A stretch of DNA of 64,000 nucleotides from NCBI GenBank assembly GCA_028291515.1, contig JAQGHU010000057.1:105870-169869 (forward strand). Direction: 5' to 3'. This document shows, in pieces, positions 41,199 through 49,427 of the stretch. Every line of letters starts with the position of its first letter. Position 1 is the first letter of the stretch. The DNA is from Schlesneria sp. GTDB taxonomy: Bacteria > Planctomycetota > Planctomycetia > Planctomycetales > Planctomycetaceae. The notes under the pieces are model-generated. The model saw only the letters and a list, made by a program, of their open reading frames with translations. It was not told where the DNA came from and did not search any database. The translations under genes were made by a program, and so were the position numbers.

Positions 41199-42005
41199 TC
41201 ATTGAACTGGCGATGGAGGAATCGCGACGTTGCTGAGTGCCAAGCTGCCAATCGGTGCCGTGGTCTCGTTGACAACCACACTGCTGACTGCAGGAACCGT
41301 CGTCACGACTTGGGTCGTGGGGACATAGCAGGAACTGACAACGGGGTACGGTTGAACGATGGGATAGCTGTAGCAGGTGTAGTATCGGGGATAGTACCCG
41401 CAGGTGTATCCCCAGTTGCCGCAACCGTATCCCCAATTACTGTATCCGCATGGATAGTAGCCGGAACCATAGTTGCTGTAGCAACCGCCGTAATTCCCAT
41501 AGCAGCTACCGTAGTTGCCCCAGCAGCCGTTTCCGTATCCGTAACCCCAAGGTGAGCAGTTCTGCTTGAAGTTCTTTTGATTTTGCTGCCCGTTCATCCA
41601 GTTGTGCTGCCCATTCATTCCCTTGTTTAGAATGTTGTTCGACGATATCCCCAAGCCATGGCCATTTTTGTTGACGTTCGAGGTCAGCACGTTTGACACC
41701 TTGTTGTGATTGACGTTGTTGGCCAGGTGAATGTTCGAGTTCTGCACATTCGTCTTATTCGAATTCGACAAGATGTTGCCATGATTCGTCTGCACCTTGA
41801 AGGTGTTCGACTGCATGTTGGAAACAGTGTGCTGGGGTTGGAAATTGCCACCCTGTCGCATCCCCGAGTTGCCGCCGGACGATTGCATATGAAAACTGCC
41901 ACCACCTCCACCGCCGGAACCACCGTGACCAGCATCAGCCTGTGATCCAAATGCCACCAGAACCGCCATCGCTGCCGTTGCCAGAATGCTTTGTTTCTTT
42001 AACAT
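41199..42005 (-). CDS. Secreted low-complexity Gly/Asn/Tyr/Cys-rich protein
   Basis: 268 aa. Sec signal (ILATAAMAVLVAFGSQADA), then a glycine run, an Asn-rich middle (SNMQSNTFKVQTNHGNILSN and similar), a stretch of repeats of the type CxGNYG / CYSNYGxG with many Tyr and Cys (about residues 150-210), and a hydrophobic Val/Thr-rich tail. No enzyme motif. Such composition fits a structural cell-surface or matrix protein, perhaps cross-linked through Cys or Tyr; this is inference. A strong terminator follows, and 200 bases separate its start from the divergent oxidase-methyltransferase gene. Confidence 0.8.
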   Translation of the reverse strand: MLKKQSILATAAMAVLVAFGSQADAGHGGSGGGGGGSFHMQSSGGNSGMRQGGNFQPQHTVSNMQSNTFKVQTNHGNILSNSNKTNVQNSNIHLANNVNHNKVSNVLTSNVNKNGHGLGISSNNILNKGMNGQHNWMNGQQNQKNFKQNCSPWGYGYGNGCWGNYGSCYGNYGGCYSNYGSGYYPCGYSNWGYGCGNWGYTCGYYPRYYTCYSYPIVQPYPVVSSCYVPTTQVVTTVPAVSSVVVNETTAPIGSLALSNVAIPPSPVQ

Positions 42006-42209
42006 GATCTCGTCTCTCTTTCGTTTTGAAGTTGTTAACTGTCCCGTCCTGCCATACGGAGCGAATACGGCTTCGAAGTGTTACAAGGATTCTTGCCAGT
42101 TTTCTTGGGTTGCGATCGTTGCTCCATAACATGAATGCAGAAAAGCAGTTGTGGAGTTGCTTGTTCGGCAGTTGGTTTTCTGCTCGCTGAATTTCCGCGT
42201 TTGTGATTT

Positions 42210-43922
42210 ATGAGCGATTTCGATTTTGATGCGATCGTTGTGGGGCAAGGGCTGGCGGGAACCGCTTTGGCTTGGAACCTCACGTGGCGACATCAGCGAG
42301 TATTGGTGATCGATCGAGATGAAGCAGTCACATCGTCGCGCGTGGCTGCGGGGCTGATGACGCCGATCACCGGAAAGAAATTGGTTCCCAGTTGGCGATG
42401 GGATCGCTTTTGGAACTCTGCCGCGAAGTTCTACCGCCGCGTCGAACAGCAGACTTCCGGTTCGTTCTTCTATCCTCAACACATTGTCCGGCTGCTAGCT
42501 TCTCCTCAAGAGCAGCAATACTTCGCCAGGCGAGTTGAGTCTGAGTTTGGTGGACTGGTCCAGCTGCCCGAACCCCTCGTCTCCTCCGCAGCATTTGATG
42601 ACTCTCTCGGCGGGTTCGAGATGGTCGAAGGAGGGCGGTTGGCTGTTCAAGCCTACCTTGCGGCATCGCGCGAGTATTTCCAACGCGAAGACGCCGTGAT
42701 GAATGGCGAATTCGATCCGAACAGCGATGTCGAACTGACGGCGAACGGTGTCCGAATTCCCCGTCTGGACGTTTCTGCGCGACGCCTGATTTTCTGCCAG
42801 GGAATCGATGCCACTAGCAATCGCTGGTTTCAAAATATTGACTTCAAGCCCGCCAAGGGCGAGATCCTGACGGTCCGCATTGAGGGTTTGGCGGAAGAGC
42901 GGATTGTCAGTCACGGCGTCTGGCTGATGCCGCTGGGTGACGGTTTATTCCGCGCCGGAGCCACTTATGAGTGGAAGGAACTGAATTCGATTCCGACCAA
43001 CGCTGCTCGTGTCGAGATCTGCCAGCGTTTACGTGACTTCCTTCGATTGCCATTTGAAGTCGTTGGGCAGGACGCAGCAGTCCGCCCCATCCTACGGCAC
43101 TATTACCCCGTGGTGACTGTGCATCGTGATCATCCTCAGCTCGGGTTCTTCAATGGACTTGGTTCTAAGGGAGCATTGCAGGCCCCTTGGCTGGCAGATC
43201 ATTTCGCTGGATTCTTGTTGGGGGAGCATACGCTCGACCAGGCTGTTTCGGGGCACCTCTACGACAGAAATACCTCTCCGCCAGCGGCCATAGATCAACA
43301 AGCAGGCAGTCAATCGATTTCAACAACGCCGCCGATCTCGTTGACCGAAGTCGCCCACTCGCTGATTGTGGCGGTACTAAAACCCGGTGATATCGCTATC
43401 GATGCCACCGTGGGAAACGGACATGACACACAGTTTCTGGCAACGTGCGTCGGGCCCTCGGGTCACGTCTACGGCTTTGATATCCAAGACGTCGCGATCG
43501 AAGCGACAAGACAGCGGCTGGCAAGCGTTGGAATTGAAAACGTGAAACTCTTGCACCGCAGTCATGCGGAAATGGTGGATGCACTCGCGGAATTCAACGT
43601 CGAAAACGTCACTGCTGTCACGCTGAATCTGGGCTATTTGCCGTCTGGTGATAAAGAGGTGATTACCCAAGCTGACTCGACCAGCGCGGCGATCCGAGGT
43701 GGTTTATCGCTACTCACCCGCGCTGGAATCATGACGATTCTTGCCTATACAGGGCATGCTGGAGGCAACGAAGAAGCCTGTGCAGTCGAAGTTCTCCTCA
43801 AGGAGCTCCCTGTCACTGAATTCGAAGTTGAAGAGCGATTTGCCGCCAAAGGCCGCAGGTCTGCTCCGCGACTCTTCGTCATCCGCAAGACCACTTGGTC
43901 TTGTCCCGTCATTCGCAGCTAA
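42210..43922 (+). CDS. Fusion of FAD-dependent oxidase (MnmC(o)/MnmL-like) and MnmM-like methyltransferase
   Basis: 570 aa in two parts. Residues 1-365 are a D-amino-acid-oxidase-fold flavoprotein: FAD-binding VVGQGLAGTALAWNL, then VIDRD, and a C-terminal GLGSKGALQAPWLA segment as in the oxidase half of MnmC. From about 370 on is a class I methyltransferase with SAM-binding DATVGNGHDT (398-407), YGFDIQ, and LNLGYLPSGDK, the pattern of the YtqB/MnmM family. MnmM methylates nm5(s2)U34 in tRNA and the oxidase (MnmC(o) or MnmL) makes its substrate from cmnm5(s2)U34. The fusion would do both steps. E. coli MnmC has the methyltransferase first and from a different family, so this is an independent joining. 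The pathway role is inferred. Confidence 0.82.
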   Translation: MSDFDFDAIVVGQGLAGTALAWNLTWRHQRVLVIDRDEAVTSSRVAAGLMTPITGKKLVPSWRWDRFWNSAAKFYRRVEQQTSGSFFYPQHIVRLLASPQEQQYFARRVESEFGGLVQLPEPLVSSAAFDDSLGGFEMVEGGRLAVQAYLAASREYFQREDAVMNGEFDPNSDVELTANGVRIPRLDVSARRLIFCQGIDATSNRWFQNIDFKPAKGEILTVRIEGLAEERIVSHGVWLMPLGDGLFRAGATYEWKELNSIPTNAARVEICQRLRDFLRLPFEVVGQDAAVRPILRHYYPVVTVHRDHPQLGFFNGLGSKGALQAPWLADHFAGFLLGEHTLDQAVSGHLYDRNTSPPAAIDQQAGSQSISTTPPISLTEVAHSLIVAVLKPGDIAIDATVGNGHDTQFLATCVGPSGHVYGFDIQDVAIEATRQRLASVGIENVKLLHRSHAEMVDALAEFNVENVTAVTLNLGYLPSGDKEVITQADSTSAAIRGGLSLLTRAGIMTILAYTGHAGGNEEACAVEVLLKELPVTEFEVEERFAAKGRRSAPRLFVIRKTTWSCPVIRS

Positions 43923-43937
43923 GACAGATCGCCAGCG

Positions 43938-44732
43938 TCAGAGTGCCTTCTCAGGGTCGAAGCCTTTGACGAGTTCGTCTTCCCACTCTTCGAGCAGCGG
44001 CCAATCGACGGCACACGTACCGAAATCGGCCATGTGCTGATATTCGGTCAGGCGATCGATTGTCTTCTGCAGCTTCGCCCGGTTATTGCGGAAGATCGGG
44101 CCGTGGCTAGGGAGCAACCATTCGACATCGGCATCACGGATTCGCTCCAGCGAACTGACGAAGGCCGGCAGATCAGACCCGTGGTGAGCATCAATGTTTC
44201 CGACGCAGCCATCGCGATAAATGTTGTCGCCAGAGAAAAGCAGTTTTCCAAGTCGAAATGAGAGCTGACTGGGGGTGTGGCCGGGAGTGTTCCAGACATC
44301 CAGCTTCAGCGAGCCGATGCTTAAGACATCGCCTTCATTGATGGTTTGTTCGATCTTGATGGGTGGCAGATTGATCGAGATCTTCTGGGCGCTAATCTCT
44401 GCATAGGTCACGATCCTGTCGTTCTCGGCCAGCAGGCGTTTACATTCAGGATGCCCGATCGTGATGGCCTGAGGAAGAAGTTCCTTGGCGCGTTTTAACC
44501 CCTGAATGTGATCGACATCGGCATGCGTCGCGACCAGATACTTACAACCTGCCAAGGGGAAATCCATCTGACGAATGATATCGATGATTTCCTCAGCAGT
44601 ATCCTCGAATCCGATATCGATCAGCATCCATTCATTTGCGTCATGGACGAGATACACCGAGCAGCCAAGTCGCTGACGTGCCTGATAGTTCATTTCGATA
44701 ACGTGGGGAAACACTTCGCGGCGGGCCAGCAT
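43938..44732 (-). CDS. Metallo-beta-lactamase-fold hydrolase
   Basis: 264 aa. Metal-binding [10 protein letters not shown] near residue 70 (HxDxDH), His in [12 protein letters not shown], Asp in [10 protein letters not shown] and a last His in LLPSHGPIF give the complete two-metal site. Glyoxalase II, lactonase and flavoprotein-type members share this layout, and nothing here points to one of them. The N-terminus has no signal, so the protein is cytoplasmic. Convergent with the oxidase-methyltransferase gene, from which 16 bases separate it. Confidence 0.88.
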   Translation of the reverse strand: MLARREVFPHVIEMNYQARQRLGCSVYLVHDANEWMLIDIGFEDTAEEIIDIIRQMDFPLAGCKYLVATHADVDHIQGLKRAKELLPQAITIGHPECKRLLAENDRIVTYAEISAQKISINLPPIKIEQTINEGDVLSIGSLKLDVWNTPGHTPSQLSFRLGKLLFSGDNIYRDGCVGNIDAHHGSDLPAFVSSLERIRDADVEWLLPSHGPIFRNNRAKLQKTIDRLTEYQHMADFGTCAVDWPLLEEWEDELVKGFDPEKAL

Positions 44733-44932
44733 GCTGAAGGCTTTCGTGACGGCTTTGGGTTGAAGAGACGGTCGCTATGGCTAAGAAATTATTTCGCCGT
44801 CCAAGGTGTAATGCCATTTTAAGGCAGCCAGCAGGCTGGAACAACCGAGTCGTCTCGCGCTTGCATCCACTTGCGCACGGGCTTACTGTTCCTCGGCGTT
44901 GTGTCCAAATCTGTCAGCGATCGAGAATATTG

Positions 44933-45256
44933 ATGCCGAAGCGAAAATCCGCGTCTGAACAACCAGAGTCCACTGCGTCGTTTGAAGAATCGCTTGGCGA
45001 ACTCCAAATGATCGTCTCCGAATTGGAGGATGGGGACATCGGCTTGGAAACGTCACTCGCCAGGTTCGAACGTGGGATTCGATTACTGCGAACCTGCTAT
45101 TCAATACTCGAGGCCGCTGAAGCCAAAGTTGAGATTCTGACAAAGTTTCAGGACGGGGAAGCCGTCGTAGAGGCATTTGAATCGTCTGCAACCTATGACC
45201 TGAGTCGCGACACGTCGAGTTCCGATACTTCGACGGAAGAGTCTACGCTATTCTAA
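44933..45256 (+). CDS. xseB: Exodeoxyribonuclease VII small subunit
   Basis: 107 aa from the ATG at 44933; the frame extends to 44777 but the added part is not conserved in type. The core FEESLGELQMIVSELEDGDIGLETSLARFERGIRLLRTC is the typical XseB helical hairpin (residues 18-56), which packs onto the large subunit XseA. The tail is Ser/Thr/Asp-rich and longer than in most members. The complex degrades single-stranded DNA from both ends. The large subunit gene is not in this neighbourhood. Confidence 0.9.
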   Translation: MPKRKSASEQPESTASFEESLGELQMIVSELEDGDIGLETSLARFERGIRLLRTCYSILEAAEAKVEILTKFQDGEAVVEAFESSATYDLSRDTSSSDTSTEESTLF

Positions 45257-45451
45257 GTTAGGGACACGGCGTCGCAGGCGACGGAACGCCTGCCTCAATC
45301 AGCACTGCGCGAGAAATGGTCACCTAGCGCCAGTACTTCCCACCATGGTCGAAAAAGCCGCAGATTTTAATTGAAATCTGTCGCCGAAGCATGGAAAATC
45401 CCGTGCTCCTTCACGTCTTTTACAGATTGCGCTCTTTGAGGAAATCATCGC

Positions 45452-47695
45452 ATGAGTTTGGGCCGCTCTTTGACAGGAATCAATTTACTGTCATCACAAG
45501 CTGTTGGAAGATGGATTACTGCAGTTGGGATCGCCTCGGTTATTGGTTTAATCAATAGCCCCTGCGAGACCAAGGGGCCGCAGAAGGCAGATCATCAGAC
45601 GCTGCATACGTGCAGTCAAGAATCTTGTCTACCCGGTGGATGCCGCGCTCTGCCGGGCCTGGATGTGCAAGGGAAGCACGCCTGCGCGTCACTAGCAGTT
45701 GATTTCAATCGATTTAATGCCATTGCCGGCGCTGCGAAAATGGCTCCGCGGGTGGCCTTGGCACCGGTCGGTGCAGGCACATTTGCATTACATAGCCGTC
45801 CGACAGCAACGAAAGTGATCTATCTTGATTTTGATGGACACGTCACCCAAAACACACCGTGGAATTCCACGAACGCCGTCATCACAACAACGGCGTACGA
45901 CACAGATGGCAATCCAGCAACGTTCTCCAGTTCGGAACAAGCAAACATCGTGGAGATCTGGCAACGGATTTCCGAATGCTACTCGCCGTTTGACGTGGAT
46001 GTCACCACCGAGCCTCCAGCAATCGCTGATCTGGTCAACGGCGGCGGCGGTGACACCAAATGGGGTATTCGCGTGCTGTTTGGCGATTCGAATCCATCTC
46101 CTGCCCCTGGCTCAGGTGGAGTGGCCTACGTCACGGGCTTTGGTTGGAACTATCAGGGAGGCGCCGTCGACGTCCCTTGTTTCGTTTTGACGGCAGGTGT
46201 CGGGACGAATCCAAAAACAAATGCGGACGCAGCAGTCCATGAAGTCGGTCACACCGTTGGGCTCAGCCACGATGGATTGTATCCTGCCAGCGATTCGCGA
46301 CACGTCGAATACTATTTAGGACAAGGAACGGGGAAAGTGGGCTGGGCTCCGCACATGGGGGCCGGCTACTACGTTCCGATTGTCCAGTGGAGTAAGGGAG
46401 AATATGCGAATCCCAGCAATACGCAAGACGACCTGTCGATCATCACCACGCAGAACGGATTTGGATATCGGCCTGATGATTTTTCGAGCAATCAATCGGG
46501 TTCCAAAGCCGTTCCAGGCACGGCGGGCGCCACGTCATTTGCCGTCAACGTCAGCGGTGTCATCGAGTCTCGTACGGACGAAGACTGGTTTAAAATCACG
46601 GCTGGCTCGGGATTGATCAAGCTGGATGCTGTGGGTGGGCCGGTGAATACGATGCTCGATATCCAACTGAGCCTGTACGATTCCAAGGGAGTATTGGTCG
46701 TCGCCGCCAATCCGGCGGATGATGTGATTGCCTCAATTAACAAGTCCGTTTCAGGCGGGACGTTCTACGCAAAGATCGAAGGAGTTGCATTGGGTGATGT
46801 GCTGACAACCGGATACACCGATTACGGTAGCTTGGGCCAATATACGATTACGGGTTCGTTCAGCACCGTTGGCATCAAGGGTGCCCCCGTTCTGACGACG
46901 ACGGGTGATCTGTTCTACGGAATCAAGTCTGTACCGCAGCCGATCAATCCCAACATCAAAGTCGCTGATCCCGATAATACCACGTTGGCGAGTGCGACAA
47001 TCACGATTCAAACTCCTGTGCCCAATCAAGATGTCTTGAGTTTGACTGCCAACGCGTCAACGATGGGCAATATCGCCAGCAGCTACGATGCCACCAGCGG
47101 GACCCTGTCACTGACATCGGCTGGGGCCACCGCGACTGTGGCGCAATTCCAGGCGGCCCTCAGGGCCGTCTCCTACTCCAACACCAGCGCAACTCCTGCC
47201 GTGACGCCCCGGAAGATCAACTTTCTGGTCAATGACAGTCTGATCAACAGCAACACATTAACGAGCAATGTGACGATCGGGTATTACTACATCACCGCGG
47301 CCTACAATGCGGGAACAAAGACGCTCACGATCGCTGACAATGCCAGCATCGTCGGTGACAATGCCGTGGCAGTCACCTTACGAGGAAACGTGATCTCTGT
47401 GGAAGGTGCGGGGGCCACGCGGATCGGCACGTCAGCCAGTAGCCAACAGGCTGTGACGTTCCCGTATACGACTGATGTGAAAGTCATCGTTAACTTCACC
47501 ACAGGAAACGACTCCGTATCTCTGGTCAGCCTGAAGTCTTCCGCGGTGACGTTGAATCTCGGTGATGGTAACGATCTCGCGAATCTGACTTACTGCACCT
47601 TGGGGACTCTCACTGTCGATGGCGGCGCTGGAACCGATGTGTTGCAGTTGATTGGCACCACGACGACGACGAAGGTTTTGATCAGCGTCCCGTAA
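45452..47695 (+). CDS. Secreted metalloprotease-like protein, copy 1
   Basis: 747 aa. Signal-like N-terminus (GRWITAVGIASVIGLINS), a Cys-containing propeptide-like region, then VIYLDFDGHVTQNTPWN and a metalloprotease domain with HEVGHTVGLSHDG (His263, Glu264, His267, His273), the extended HExGHxxGxxH zinc motif of metzincin-type enzymes. After it come a PPC-like beta domain (VSGVIESRTDEDWFKITAG), a cadherin-like domain (IKVADPDNTTLASATITIQ) and a C-terminal beta part. Probably an extracellular protease. A paralogue of near-equal length lies 1.7 kb downstream at 49428. Confidence 0.87.
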   Translation: MSLGRSLTGINLLSSQAVGRWITAVGIASVIGLINSPCETKGPQKADHQTLHTCSQESCLPGGCRALPGLDVQGKHACASLAVDFNRFNAIAGAAKMAPRVALAPVGAGTFALHSRPTATKVIYLDFDGHVTQNTPWNSTNAVITTTAYDTDGNPATFSSSEQANIVEIWQRISECYSPFDVDVTTEPPAIADLVNGGGGDTKWGIRVLFGDSNPSPAPGSGGVAYVTGFGWNYQGGAVDVPCFVLTAGVGTNPKTNADAAVHEVGHTVGLSHDGLYPASDSRHVEYYLGQGTGKVGWAPHMGAGYYVPIVQWSKGEYANPSNTQDDLSIITTQNGFGYRPDDFSSNQSGSKAVPGTAGATSFAVNVSGVIESRTDEDWFKITAGSGLIKLDAVGGPVNTMLDIQLSLYDSKGVLVVAANPADDVIASINKSVSGGTFYAKIEGVALGDVLTTGYTDYGSLGQYTITGSFSTVGIKGAPVLTTTGDLFYGIKSVPQPINPNIKVADPDNTTLASATITIQTPVPNQDVLSLTANASTMGNIASSYDATSGTLSLTSAGATATVAQFQAALRAVSYSNTSATPAVTPRKINFLVNDSLINSNTLTSNVTIGYYYITAAYNAGTKTLTIADNASIVGDNAVAVTLRGNVISVEGAGATRIGTSASSQQAVTFPYTTDVKVIVNFTTGNDSVSLVSLKSSAVTLNLGDGNDLANLTYCTLGTLTVDGGAGTDVLQLIGTTTTTKVLISVP

Positions 47696-47720
47696 TATTT
47701 CGTGTGGAATCCGCAGACTC

Positions 47721-47756
47721 ACCAAGACCCCGGTTTTCATCAGCCGGGGTCTTGGT
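47721..47756 (+). terminator. Terminator after metalloprotease copy 1
   Basis: ACCAAGACCCCGG / CCGGGGTCTTGGT, thirteen perfect pairs with a ten-base loop, 26 bases after the stop codon. The tail TCTTCG is only mildly T-rich. Confidence 0.75.
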
Positions 47757-47776
47757 CTTCGAGTATCAGGGATGTT

Positions 47777-49357
47777 ATGCAACATCGTTTGTCTCGATCA
47801 TTGACGACGCTGGCGACCTTCGGTTTTGCCGTTGTCATGCAACTCAATACCAATGTCGCGCTAGTTCATGCGCAGGGGCCTCAGCAGATCGCCGAGCGGC
47901 CGTGGGCCGCATTCTGGGTCTCCAGCATTGCCCGCATGCTGACCGATTGTGACGTGATCTACGAATCAATTGATCGTCCCGAATTGGCCGAGTCGATTGA
48001 GGAGCGGCAACAAAAAAGCTATCGCGAGTTCGGCGGGATCGATCGCACTCGACCGCTGGGAATGATGTGGACTTGGGACGATATCAAAGACCCACCCGCC
48101 ATCATTTTTGTGCCGGTCCAAGACATCAATGAATTGATGGCGACAGCGTCATTCGGTGTCGTTGACTATCACCTGGTCAAAGAGAATCAATACGAAATAG
48201 AACGGCCTGGTGCGCCATATCATGTTCTGGTGCGATCGGGCAATGCTCTCTTCGGTGAGGAGATACCTGCCTTACATGCGTTGCGCGAAGCTCCGGAACG
48301 GCTGACGAAAGAGCTGCGCGAAAAATATGATATGGTCTTGATGATCGATCAGCGGCAGGTTCCGCGAGATGCGAAACAGGCTTGGATTGATTCGATTCGC
48401 AAGCAGTTTGAGCCTTGGCTACAAGCGCAAGACGACGAGTCCAAAGAGTCCGCAACGTTGCGGGGAGCACTCGGCAAATCAGTCCTCGATTCGATCGGTG
48501 TACTGATTCATGATGTTCAGACAATCACCCTGGCTGGCCGAATTAATCGGCGAACGCGGCAATTGCAGTTTGATCTAATGCTGCAAGCGGAACCTGGTAG
48601 CAAGATGGCTGGCGAACTGAACCGGATGGTCATCCAGCGCAGTCAGTTCTCGGCCCTCGTCAATCGAGACGCCTCGGCGGGGCTCGCGATCAATTGGCCG
48701 GTGATGTTATTAGGTAAGGACCTTGTCGCCGCCGTCGGACCGGAGTCAGCGGGCGGGCGAATCGATCTCGGGGTGCAACTCGTCGGCAGTAGCTGGTCCG
48801 ACATGACCTTGATCGCAGGGATCCGGGGCGCCGAAGCTTCAGCGTTAAATGCGGTTATTCCCCACCTTCTTACCCGCATGGAAAAGTCGCCCGATGTTAC
48901 CGCGGTGCACCGCAACACCGCGCAATATCGCGCGGTAGATCTTCACCAGATCGCGCCATCGCGAATTCCGGATCTTTTACAGTCAATCACCCCTCCGGGT
49001 GTCGAAATTCTGGTGGGACAAGGAAAGCAAGTTGTGTGGTTGGCAGCAGGCCTCCCCGCGACGTTACAGGACCGGCTCAAGGCGGCCGTCGATTCGGTCG
49101 AGGACGCGCCGAAAGATGAACGATCCAAAGCAGTGATGCAGGGGCGATTATCAATTGGTAAGTGGCCTGCCGTCGTGCCGGTCATCGATCCACAGGATAC
49201 ACAATCAGAGCTAAGTGACGCGAAGGACGGTTTCAGCATGTCTGTGCAACCGATTCGCAACGGGCTGAAAGTCGAATTCGTTGCCGAAGAGGGGCTGTTG
49301 CGAGTGATTGGGAGGCATTGGGCGAAGCAAGTCGACCGAGATGCCGCATTTCGATAG
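47777..49357 (+). CDS. Secreted protein of unknown function
   Basis: 526 aa from the ATG at 47777 (CAGGGATGTT upstream); the frame runs back to 47702 through the terminator. Signal-like N-terminus (SRSLTTLATFGFAVVMQLN) with cleavage possible after VHAQ. No family recognised; the long mature part alternates helices and strands, has repeated segments with a QADLMLQAEPGSKMAGEL-like pattern, and is rich in Asp and Arg. It lies between the two metalloprotease paralogues and on their strand, with 70 bases to the second, so it may have been carried along by the duplication or be part of one transcript with the second. Confidence 0.75.
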   Translation: MQHRLSRSLTTLATFGFAVVMQLNTNVALVHAQGPQQIAERPWAAFWVSSIARMLTDCDVIYESIDRPELAESIEERQQKSYREFGGIDRTRPLGMMWTWDDIKDPPAIIFVPVQDINELMATASFGVVDYHLVKENQYEIERPGAPYHVLVRSGNALFGEEIPALHALREAPERLTKELREKYDMVLMIDQRQVPRDAKQAWIDSIRKQFEPWLQAQDDESKESATLRGALGKSVLDSIGVLIHDVQTITLAGRINRRTRQLQFDLMLQAEPGSKMAGELNRMVIQRSQFSALVNRDASAGLAINWPVMLLGKDLVAAVGPESAGGRIDLGVQLVGSSWSDMTLIAGIRGAEASALNAVIPHLLTRMEKSPDVTAVHRNTAQYRAVDLHQIAPSRIPDLLQSITPPGVEILVGQGKQVVWLAAGLPATLQDRLKAAVDSVEDAPKDERSKAVMQGRLSIGKWPAVVPVIDPQDTQSELSDAKDGFSMSVQPIRNGLKVEFVAEEGLLRVIGRHWAKQVDRDAAFR

Positions 49358-49427
49358 CTCCGTATTTGGCAAACGCCAAATCGGTTGCATACTCTCGAAG
49401 TGGCAAACCATGTGCGAGGGGAATGTT

